The translations under genes were made by a program, and so were the position numbers. Positions 34,293 to 42,671 of a stretch of 64,000 nucleotides of DNA are shown piece by piece (the first letter of the stretch is position 1; every line of letters starts with the position of its first letter). The notes under the pieces are model-generated. The model was not told where the DNA came from and did not search any database. It saw nothing but the letters and a program-made list of their open reading frames with translations. The DNA is from an uncultured Thalassolituus sp. (lineage in GTDB: Bacteria > Pseudomonadota > Gammaproteobacteria > Pseudomonadales > Oceanobacteraceae). The stretch lies in contig NZ_CATMFB010000001.1 of the NCBI RefSeq assembly GCF_950066645.1, positions 62,001-126,000 of the forward strand, in the 5' to 3' direction.

Positions 34293-36278
34293 ATGTCGCC
34301 AGATCCGAGTAAAACACTGAACAAAGGCCTGCAGGCAACCCTGTTGTTGCCGGTCGCCGTGCCAACCATCGTGGTTGCTGCGTTGCTGATTATTGGCACG
34401 ACGGCCAACCCAGAGCTGGCAGGCAGCGCCTTCAGTGGAATGCTGGGGTGGGTGACAGAAACCTTTGGTTGGTTCTACATGCTGGCCGTGGCGGTTTTCC
34501 TGGTATTTATTCTTGGGGTCGGATTCAGCAGCTGGGGCAATATTCGTCTGGGCTCGGACCATGCTGAACCCGAGTACAGCTTTCCTGCCTGGTTTGCCAT
34601 GCTGTTCTCGGCGGGCTATGGCATTGCGCTCCTCTTCTTCGGGGTTGCGGAACCTGTTCTGCACTATTCCACGCCGCCCGCGGGTGCTGCAGAGACGATT
34701 CCCGCAGCGAAGCAGGCGATGCAGATTGCGTATTTTCACTGGGGGCTGCATATCTGGGGAATCTACGGTCTGATGGGGTTAGTGTTGGCTTACTTCGCCT
34801 ACAGGCACGGTCTGCCGCTGTCTGTGCGTTCCGCCCTGTATCCCTTAATTGGCGATCGGATTCATGGTTGGGCCGGGCATTTCGTTGATGTGTTTGCTGT
34901 GCTGGGCACCATGTTTGGCCTGGCGACCACACTGGGCCTGTCGGTCACGCAGATCAATGCTGGTATCCATTATCTGTGGCCTCAGATTCCGATCAGCACC
35001 AGTGTCCAGGTTATTGCGATTGCCATTATCACTCTGGCAGCGACGGCATCGGTGGTTGCAGGCATGGATAAAGGGATCAAAAATCTCTCTCTGCTGAATA
35101 TGGCTCTGGCGGTTTTTCTGATGGCCGTGGTCTTTGCGGTCGGTCCCAGCGTTCATATTCTGAATACTATGCTGCAGAACACAGGCGCGTATCTGGGCGG
35201 AATCGTTGAGCGCACGTTTAATATGCAGGCGTATACGCACAGTGACTGGATCGGAAACTGGACGCTGTTTATCTTTGCGTGGACGATTGCCTGGGCGCCT
35301 TTTGTCGGGCTGTTTATCGCGAAAATCAGCCGTGGGCGTACCATTCGTCAGTTTGTATTTGGGGTACTGGCGGTTCCGACCCTGTTTACGTTCCTCTGGT
35401 TCGCCATCTTCGGTGATACGGCGCTGCACATGATAATGGAGCAGGGTAAAACTGCGCTGATTGGTGAGGTACAGGCCAATCATGCTGTGGCTCTGTTCGA
35501 GTTTTACGACCGTTTGCCCGCGTCCTTCTTTCTGTCTCTGATCACGGTTTTTCTGATCATCACCTTTTTCGTTACCTCGTCTGACTCCGGATCTATGGTG
35601 GTGGATTCACTGGCAAGCGGTGGTTTGCTCGAGACCCCGGTATGGCAGCGGGTGTTCTGGGCCTTCCTGGAAGGCGGTATCGCCGCGACACTGCTGTTGG
35701 CGGGCGGGCTCAGCGCGTTGCAGACAATGACGATTGTCAGTGCCTTACCCTTCGCCATCATCATGCTACTGGCCGTTGCCGGGCTCTGGCGGGCTCTGGT
35801 AATTGAAGGCCATCGTGATCTGTCTATCAGTGCGATCAACCCGGTGCGGCCGCACAGCGACGGGGGCGACTGGCGCAAACGCCTGAGTGGCCTGATGAAG
35901 TTTCCTGTGGCCAACAAAATCGAGCATTTTGTTGCTCAGGTAGTAGTCCCGGCGATGCAGGACGTTCGTGATGAGCTGGCGGTGCATGGCTGGCAGGCAC
36001 AACTGGAAACCGCGACGGGCGAAGCCACACTGACGTTGACTCGGGAAGGGGTCGCTGATTTCTTCTATCAGGTTAAGGCGACAGAACATGAAGCACCGGC
36101 TTACGAGACCGACAGCTCGTTCTGGCGGGCTGATGTCTATCTCAGCCATGGCGCGGTGGGGTACGACCTGTTCGGCTGCAGTAAGGAAGAGGTGATCCGC
36201 GATATGCTCGACCATCTGGAGCAGTACCTGAACTTTATTGAAGCGTCACCGGGTGTTCTGCCCTGGGAGCCTCAGTAA
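34293..36278 (+). CDS. BCCT family (choline/betaine-type) transporter
   Basis: 12-TM; GWFYMLAVAVFLVFILGVGFSSWGNIRLG; WTIAWAPFVGLFIAKISRGRTIRQF; BetT-like C-terminal extension. Confidence 0.92.
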   Translation: MSPDPSKTLNKGLQATLLLPVAVPTIVVAALLIIGTTANPELAGSAFSGMLGWVTETFGWFYMLAVAVFLVFILGVGFSSWGNIRLGSDHAEPEYSFPAWFAMLFSAGYGIALLFFGVAEPVLHYSTPPAGAAETIPAAKQAMQIAYFHWGLHIWGIYGLMGLVLAYFAYRHGLPLSVRSALYPLIGDRIHGWAGHFVDVFAVLGTMFGLATTLGLSVTQINAGIHYLWPQIPISTSVQVIAIAIITLAATASVVAGMDKGIKNLSLLNMALAVFLMAVVFAVGPSVHILNTMLQNTGAYLGGIVERTFNMQAYTHSDWIGNWTLFIFAWTIAWAPFVGLFIAKISRGRTIRQFVFGVLAVPTLFTFLWFAIFGDTALHMIMEQGKTALIGEVQANHAVALFEFYDRLPASFFLSLITVFLIITFFVTSSDSGSMVVDSLASGGLLETPVWQRVFWAFLEGGIAATLLLAGGLSALQTMTIVSALPFAIIMLLAVAGLWRALVIEGHRDLSISAINPVRPHSDGGDWRKRLSGLMKFPVANKIEHFVAQVVVPAMQDVRDELAVHGWQAQLETATGEATLTLTREGVADFFYQVKATEHEAPAYETDSSFWRADVYLSHGAVGYDLFGCSKEEVIRDMLDHLEQYLNFIEASPGVLPWEPQ

Positions 36279-36829
36279 CCGGCAGGTCTGCTGAGCAACC
36301 ATTCAACAAAGGCGCTCAGGTCGTCAAAGACGGGTGCCTCTGATAGTGTGGCGTGAGAAGTAAGTTTGTGCTCACTTATTTCCCCTTTGCCGGTACGCAC
36401 CAGCGCGACTTGCGTGCCCGCTGCGGCGCCGGCCTCCAGGTCGCGGATCGAGTCTCCGATCATCCACGCACCTTCAGCAGACACATCCAGTGCACGCTCG
36501 ATCTGATGAATCAGCCCTGGTAATGGCTTGCGGCAATCGCAGTGGTCGTCGGGGCCGTGGGGGCAGTATGCTATGTGTGCAAACACTCCGCCGTGCTCTG
36601 CGGCAAGCGTCGTCATTTTCGCGTGCATGGCATCGAGATCCTGCTGAGCAAAATATCCACGTGCCAGACCGCTCTGGTTTGTGGCAACGGCGACGGTATA
36701 GCCCGCACTGCAAAGCTTACCGACCGCTTCTGCACTTCCCGCCAGAGGAATCCACTCGTCCACAGATTTCACATAAGCGTCTGAGTCTTCGTTCAACACG
36801 CCGTCGCGGTCGAGAATAATGAGTTTCAT
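36272..36829 (-). CDS. gmhB: D-glycero-beta-D-manno-heptose-1,7-bisphosphate 7-phosphatase
   Basis: HAD motif MKLIILDRDGVLNEDSDAYVKS; CPHGPDDHCDCRKPLPG zinc loop; synteny with glyQS. Confidence 0.92.
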   Translation of the reverse strand: MKLIILDRDGVLNEDSDAYVKSVDEWIPLAGSAEAVGKLCSAGYTVAVATNQSGLARGYFAQQDLDAMHAKMTTLAAEHGGVFAHIAYCPHGPDDHCDCRKPLPGLIHQIERALDVSAEGAWMIGDSIRDLEAGAAAGTQVALVRTGKGEISEHKLTSHATLSEAPVFDDLSAFVEWLLSRPAGY

Positions 36830-37034
36830 AGTGGGTCGGTTCCGGATAATCAGTGCGGCGAGTATAACGGAAGTCAGAACATCAGACTTAAAGTCTGATT
36901 ACGCCAACTGCATCCCGGTGTCCATGCTCAAAAAATAATGTCCTCCGGCGCCATCCCCGACAGGCAGTTCTTCCCTGTGAGTGGTGAAAGCCTCTGCTAG
37001 CATCAGTGGCACTCTTCCCATCACACAAAGGACG

Positions 37035-38696
37035 ATGGATATGGAAATAACAAGAAAGAACGCCCGGAAGCACTTTGCTCTCGCCCTTATTACCCTTGGT
37101 GCCGTGCTGACGGGTTGCTCGTCTGATGACGATGACGTGCCGGACATCATCAGCGGCACCTGTACCGGAACCTACCCAAGCTACTGGCAGGATCCTGCAT
37201 TTGCGCTTCAGTCGGAAGGGCAGCTGATCAGTAACCGCCCCACCAATGGCTGGACCGGCCCGGTGTATCAGCTGTCGGATGATTACCCGCGATCTCCTGT
37301 CGATGACAAAGCAAATCAGCCGTGGCGTGACAGCCGCTTCGACGCACTCTTTAATCCGGCAACCGCGCAGCCTGAGAAAACACAACTAGCGACAGAGTAT
37401 GCCTGGCTGGTGATGGATTACATTCAGGCCGGGAATGTTAACCGTCCCGGTATCGAAGACTGGAATGTCTGTAACAACAACATCCGTCCTTGGTACAACA
37501 TTCCTTACCAGACGTATGATCCGATGAGTGGCCGCGAGTTTACCCATGGCCTGACACGAGAGGCTCCTGTGACCTTCTCGACGCCTGAGGGGAACATAGA
37601 TACCACCATGTGGGCTGTCGGCTTCTTTAACGCGACGGCTGCCTACACTCTCGGGACCGTTTGGCAGAAGGATGGTACTGCGAAGGTACCAACCACGGAT
37701 ATCAGCTTCGATGAAGGTGCCGTAGTTGGTAAGCCGCTATTTAATACCTCAGGGCCTGAACAATTACCGGTGCTGGCCAATATGCCGTCCTGGAACGCAA
37801 ATATCTCTGCTCCGGACTTCTGTTCCTGTACCCCGGCAGACGGCGACGAATGCACCATGATAGAAGAGAGCCAGCAGTGTCCGCGCAGTACCAGCAAATA
37901 CGGCAATGTGGCCCTGCTGCAGTTTGATTTTGCGGTAAAAGACAGCAGAGCACAGGGGACCGAGTGGGTGTTCGGTACCTTCGTTGCGGATGGCCAGCGT
38001 AAAGCAACCGAAGCAGATCCGTGGAAGCGTATCAGCCTGTTAGGAGTCATGTGGGGTAACGATACTCCGCCCGATGGGCAGTTGGCTTACAACTTTCCGG
38101 ATAATGTGAAAACGGAGGGCTTTAAAGAAGAAATCATCCTCTGGGACACAGTTGATGAACTCAACAGATATGGCGGCGATGACGTGATGAAGCGCATGGG
38201 GCATCTCGGCTGTAACTATCGACTGAACGGACCTGCGGACAACGCCAACAACTCCTGTATGTCATGTCATGGCACAGCCTCTGTGCCAGATAAAACTCTG
38301 ACTACACCACCGCTGCTGGCTCAGTTTTCAGCCATGACCAAAGAGTGCGTGACCCCCGATGCGGCCAACCCCACAAAAGGCTTTGACCGCAGTGGTGCTG
38401 CAGCGACAGTCAACAACGGTATCAACTTTGCTGAGATGGATAGTATTTACTTCGCGAATACTGGTGCGGGCGAGCCATTTAATATGACAGTAGAAACCGG
38501 CTCAGGCCCGGTCAATGTTATGGGGACCGGCGTGCCGACGTACGAAAGCGGTCGTGATACGTGGATCTCACTGGATTACTCATTGCAGCTATCTATCTCG
38601 TTAACGCAATGGATGCAGTGGCAGCAGCACAAAGGTGATGATGTTGAAGATCGCATTCACATGAAAGAGATACGCCGGGGATATCCAGCTAACTGA
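37035..38696 (+). CDS. Hypothetical lipoprotein with single c-type heme motif
   Basis: Lipobox LTGCSSDDDD; CMSCHG (CxxCH) near residue 410; start 37035. Confidence 0.75.
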   Translation: MDMEITRKNARKHFALALITLGAVLTGCSSDDDDVPDIISGTCTGTYPSYWQDPAFALQSEGQLISNRPTNGWTGPVYQLSDDYPRSPVDDKANQPWRDSRFDALFNPATAQPEKTQLATEYAWLVMDYIQAGNVNRPGIEDWNVCNNNIRPWYNIPYQTYDPMSGREFTHGLTREAPVTFSTPEGNIDTTMWAVGFFNATAAYTLGTVWQKDGTAKVPTTDISFDEGAVVGKPLFNTSGPEQLPVLANMPSWNANISAPDFCSCTPADGDECTMIEESQQCPRSTSKYGNVALLQFDFAVKDSRAQGTEWVFGTFVADGQRKATEADPWKRISLLGVMWGNDTPPDGQLAYNFPDNVKTEGFKEEIILWDTVDELNRYGGDDVMKRMGHLGCNYRLNGPADNANNSCMSCHGTASVPDKTLTTPPLLAQFSAMTKECVTPDAANPTKGFDRSGAAATVNNGINFAEMDSIYFANTGAGEPFNMTVETGSGPVNVMGTGVPTYESGRDTWISLDYSLQLSISLTQWMQWQQHKGDDVEDRIHMKEIRRGYPAN

Positions 38697-38707
38697 AGCG
38701 TTCTTGA

Positions 38708-38747
38708 ATAAAAAAGCCCGGCTACTTATCAGTAGCCGGGCTTTTTT
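38708..38747. terminator. Bidirectional intrinsic terminator
   Basis: AAAAAAGCCCGGCTACT-tatc-AGTAGCCGGGCTTTTTT between convergent genes. Confidence 0.9.
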
Positions 38748-38764
38748 GGTTGAGCAGTCAGAGC

Positions 38765-40324
38765 TTATGCTTTGCGACGTAACCGCAACAGCGGCAGTGC
38801 AAGGAGTGTTAACCAGAAGGTGGAGCCCCCGGAATCACCACTGCTTTCGCTCTCCGTTTCGTCGTCTATCTCATCCCCGGAGGCTGTCACTGTTACCTGC
38901 CCGGCGGTGTACTCAACGTCGCTGCAACGGTTCAATAAGGTTTCGCAAGCCCGGTATTCAAAGTCAGTATCGCTGTACAGGCGAAGCCTGAGGGTTGCTT
39001 CAATACTATCGCCGGCCTCGAGTTTGCTGACACGGCAGGTGATCGCGATATCGGTATCAGCTTCGTTAGAGGTGCGGCTTGTCAGGCAACTTCCCGCCTG
39101 ATCAGAGAGTGTGGCAGAAAATATGCCCAGCTCCGCCTCCGCATTGGGCAGTGTGAACCTGAGAGATACCTGAGGCTCGCCTGCATCTGTGCCGGTGTTA
39201 CTCAGCAGGAACTTAATATTGGTTATATCGTTCTCTAACACGGTCAGTGGTGCATCATTTTCTGGTCCGAAGCTGTACGCGCTCTGTACGTCTGTCGTGA
39301 AGGCGACAGGCTCTGACCAGGGAGAGTAACGTGTACTGCTGTCGGTACTTGAGGTAGCGGAATAACGAACCTGAGCGTAGTACTGAGTTGCCGGGTCCAG
39401 AAGATCGCTGGCTGCGAGGTCTGTGGTGTCTGATGTTGCGAAAACCTGCTCATCGTCGGTAGCAAAGAAAATGCTACTTTCTTCATCCAGTGAGCTGGTG
39501 ATGATGCCGTCGTTATCGTGCGCAAATGAAATAAGCAGTGATGTTGTTTCAGGTGCCAGAGCGCCGGTCCAGGCGTCGAGCGAACGGTTGTCGCTGTTTC
39601 CAGAGGTGAGACTGAGGCCAATACTCCCAGTGGTGTCTGAGAATGCAGGATCGGTCAGTTCTGCCCCACCGAAGCCAATAAACACCGCGGAGTTTTCTTC
39701 GGTGCTACCGTCGGTAAATCCCCGAAAAATACTCGCCTGCGCATAAACATCGCCGGCACCATCGGCAAGAGCATCAAAGTACCACTGAATCGTAATTCTG
39801 ATACTGCTCAGGCTGAGCAGGATAGCTTCGGTAGCAACGGGAGCATACTCATCTGGCGTGCTGATGCCGGTATTAATGATTGCCAGCTCGGTATCCAGTT
39901 CATCCCGGAGTGAGACAGTACCGTTCGCCCGTATTTCCATCGAAGTGACTGCGGTCCCTTCCACCCTGAAACCGGCCTCCGCCGGAATACTTACATGCGT
40001 GACATCATCAGGCAGCTGATCAAACGCCAGAGGTGTCGTAGCAGCGAACCCTCCCTCCCGGGTCAGGCTCTCTACTTCAGAAAAACGCCATTGTGAGCCG
40101 AGTGGTGTCAATGTGCCGCCCGGAGCACTGTCGCCGCTGTCATTCACAGGAGTGAATGCCGAACCTTCAAATGTTGCCGAGGTAGATATATCCGTGCCAG
40201 AGGGGAGTGGATATTCAATGGACGGCTGTGCCGGAAATTCCGAAGTACTGACGGCAAACGTCAGAGGCGAAAGCAGCAAAGCGGGCAGAAACAGGGGGGA
40301 AACGCGCAGAGGCATGTACATCAC
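38765..40324 (-). CDS. Secreted protein with GlyGly-CTERM-like sorting tail
   Basis: N-terminal signal; C-terminal SSGDSGGSTFWLTLLALPLLRLRRKA (Gly-Gly, TM helix, Arg cluster). Confidence 0.75.
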   Translation of the reverse strand: MMYMPLRVSPLFLPALLLSPLTFAVSTSEFPAQPSIEYPLPSGTDISTSATFEGSAFTPVNDSGDSAPGGTLTPLGSQWRFSEVESLTREGGFAATTPLAFDQLPDDVTHVSIPAEAGFRVEGTAVTSMEIRANGTVSLRDELDTELAIINTGISTPDEYAPVATEAILLSLSSIRITIQWYFDALADGAGDVYAQASIFRGFTDGSTEENSAVFIGFGGAELTDPAFSDTTGSIGLSLTSGNSDNRSLDAWTGALAPETTSLLISFAHDNDGIITSSLDEESSIFFATDDEQVFATSDTTDLAASDLLDPATQYYAQVRYSATSSTDSSTRYSPWSEPVAFTTDVQSAYSFGPENDAPLTVLENDITNIKFLLSNTGTDAGEPQVSLRFTLPNAEAELGIFSATLSDQAGSCLTSRTSNEADTDIAITCRVSKLEAGDSIEATLRLRLYSDTDFEYRACETLLNRCSDVEYTAGQVTVTASGDEIDDETESESSGDSGGSTFWLTLLALPLLRLRRKA

Positions 40325-40383
40325 CTTTTATTATTGAGCGGTCAGCCTAACTCACAGCAGGTAGGAAAGTAAGAATGATTCGG

Positions 40384-40429
40384 AAAAACCCGGCACCTTT
40401 GCCAGTTGCTGACAAGACGCCGGGTTTTT
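40384..40429. terminator. Probable intrinsic terminator
   Basis: AAAAACCCGGC...GCCGGGTTTTT inverted repeat. Confidence 0.7.
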
Positions 40430-40439
40430 CAGAGGCTTA

Positions 40440-41597
40440 TCAGGCAGCCCAGTTCTGGTTGCCAGAGCCGAAGGTGGAAGACATCGCGCCTTTCAGGTTG
40501 CGGGCCATTCCGCACAGGCTGGCGGCTTTACCAGCAATAACCACAACGCCACCGGCAATAGCCAGTGCGGAACCTAAGCCCGCTGGGCTTGAAGCTGCGA
40601 GCTCAATGAGTTTCTGAACACTTTCAACGCCTGCTTCTCCCGCAAAATGGGCGCCTGCACCGGTGAATGCAACTGCCCCTGCCGCTTTACCAATTTCTTT
40701 CAGGGCATCATTGCGAGCGTCTGGATTATGTAGCACGTCGTTCTTATTGAGGTTTACATCGACAAAGCTCATCCCAACGGACTTACAGATGGCTTCCAGA
40801 TCTTTTTTACTGGTATGACGTCCACGAGGATTCGAAAAGAAGACATCCTGGTTGGCCATGCCTTTCTGCGCGGTAATAATATCGCTGGCAACCGGGTTCG
40901 CTTTGATAAAACGCAGTGCCTGAACGAAGGTGCCGCAGCCTTCTCCGTGGATCAGCCACTTCATACTCTTGCTCTGCTTCTGAGCCTGCTGAATCATTGA
41001 GACAAGGCTTTGAATATGTTCCTTACTGGTGAATTCGTTGTTCAGCCAGAACAGTGAGAAATGATTTCCTCGTTGATGGGCTGTTGTCAGAGCATTGCTA
41101 CCCTTCAGGTAAGCTTTCTCAATATGTACGCCCATCATTGAGCCGGCATCTTCTTTGTTTTTAAATTTACCGGAAACTGCAGCCGTGTGAGCTTTATCGC
41201 TCCAGCTGTGACTAAGATTCATTGAAGGTACGGGTGTAGAGCCTTGTGGGATGATCCATTTATCTTGATCCCACTCAGTCTTGTAGATACCGGGTGTTCT
41301 GCTGGTCAACGTAGTTGTAGTTGCGCTAATGAGGTGGATGTATATATCTTTCCGGTCGCTGCTTGTCGTATAGGAAAAATTGAATTCACCGATGTTGGCT
41401 TGCGGAGCCACCGTTTTATCTCCTATGGCGAGTCGTAATACCGCACGAAGGAGCGATGTCTCGTAATAGTTGCCCACATGTGAGTTTTTTATCTCTTCCC
41501 ATGAGGCCTTCTGACTCTCCGGAATATGCACATTGTGCGCTATCCCCGCCTCGCGGCTGCTGAATATCTGAGCGTATCCTGCCTTGGTGGCTGACAT
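40440..41597 (-). CDS. Protein of unknown function with Gly/Ala-rich hydrophobic C-terminus
   Basis: 385-aa ORF; KWLIHGEGCGTFVQALRFI segment; C-terminal AAGAVAFTGAGAHFAGEAG...GLGSALAIAGGVVVIAGKAASL. Confidence 0.7.
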   Translation of the reverse strand: MSATKAGYAQIFSSREAGIAHNVHIPESQKASWEEIKNSHVGNYYETSLLRAVLRLAIGDKTVAPQANIGEFNFSYTTSSDRKDIYIHLISATTTTLTSRTPGIYKTEWDQDKWIIPQGSTPVPSMNLSHSWSDKAHTAAVSGKFKNKEDAGSMMGVHIEKAYLKGSNALTTAHQRGNHFSLFWLNNEFTSKEHIQSLVSMIQQAQKQSKSMKWLIHGEGCGTFVQALRFIKANPVASDIITAQKGMANQDVFFSNPRGRHTSKKDLEAICKSVGMSFVDVNLNKNDVLHNPDARNDALKEIGKAAGAVAFTGAGAHFAGEAGVESVQKLIELAASSPAGLGSALAIAGGVVVIAGKAASLCGMARNLKGAMSSTFGSGNQNWAA

Positions 41598-41617
41598 AAC
41601 TTCTCTCCTTGTTATGA

Positions 41618-42493
41618 TTAAATATGAAATTCTGGTGCTGGATCACCAGCCTCGATAACGACAATTCTTGGCTCACCTTTTTCTAGGTCGCCGTCCCGCC
41701 ATTTAGGTGGATATTTCCACGGTTCTGGTTCACGGTGTGGAGTAATCGAGGCGTTTGAAATGTTAGTTAGGGCCTCTTGCTTGCGTTGCTCTGCATAGCT
41801 ACTGAGGTGCCATTGGATACTTCCACAGATACGATCACGCACTCGGTTAGCAGCATTAATCGAGTACTCAGCAGGAATATCTCCAAAATTTATAAAACGT
41901 AAAAATAATACGTATCCATCATCAAGAGCGGTAAAGGCATAAGCTTCAAAGTTAGCGTCTTCGGGTTCTTCGGGTTTATTGCTTGGTAAGTCTTTATGTT
42001 CCTCGCAAAAAATCCACGGGTTACCTTGCTTAGATTCGACCCTCCAGTTTACCGGTGATAGCTTCTTACCATGATGAGGTCTAGCTGGCCCACCATCGTA
42101 CAAGTACCGCATCACAACCTGCTCCAGAATGGCTGGATTAAAACAGCTCATTCCTTCTGGAAGGCAGTCGACCCTTAAAGATGTGACCTGAAAGTCGGTA
42201 CGACCGATATAGCCGAACTCCCAGATAGGTCCGAAGAATTCCCACCCGCGTCGGATACAGTTGGCGTAGCTGAACTTGTTGTCCTCGTATTCGTGGCCGT
42301 AGTCGTAGATGGAGCGTTCGTAGATATTGGGGATATCTTTGGGTGCAACATCAGCGTCAAAACCGGCTGAGGAGTAGTGCGGTGGCAGCGTGATATTCAG
42401 CTTACAACCAGCGATTGACACAGAGACGCGCTCTGGATTATCCAGACCCGGTACATAAGGGTTTTTACGAGAGGCAAAGAGGCGCTTAAACAT
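41618..42493 (-). CDS. Protein of unknown function, upstream partner of 40440-41597
   Basis: ~291-aa ORF (MFKRLFASRKNPYVPGLDNPERVSVSIAGCKLNITLPPHYSSAGFDAD...), 20 bp upstream of 41597. Confidence 0.7.
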   Translation of the reverse strand: MFKRLFASRKNPYVPGLDNPERVSVSIAGCKLNITLPPHYSSAGFDADVAPKDIPNIYERSIYDYGHEYEDNKFSYANCIRRGWEFFGPIWEFGYIGRTDFQVTSLRVDCLPEGMSCFNPAILEQVVMRYLYDGGPARPHHGKKLSPVNWRVESKQGNPWIFCEEHKDLPSNKPEEPEDANFEAYAFTALDDGYVLFLRFINFGDIPAEYSINAANRVRDRICGSIQWHLSSYAEQRKQEALTNISNASITPHREPEPWKYPPKWRDGDLEKGEPRIVVIEAGDPAPEFHI

Positions 42494-42586
42494 AGTCCGT
42501 TGCATTGGTTCCGTTATAAGACCGAGTGTATCAGCGCTGTTTGTGTCGGGCCAACATCTGCGTGTGCGCTGGTTCCTGATTTCAAT

Positions 42587-42624
42587 AAAAAAGCCCGGGC
42601 TGTGATTTCTACAGACCGGGCTTT
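42587..42624. terminator. Intrinsic terminator-like hairpin
   Basis: AAAAAAGCCCGGgctgtgatttctacagaCCGGGCTTT. Confidence 0.7.
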
Positions 42625-42671
42625 CGATGGTTACGTCGCTGCCTGTCTTAGCACACCGAAACCGGTGCCGA

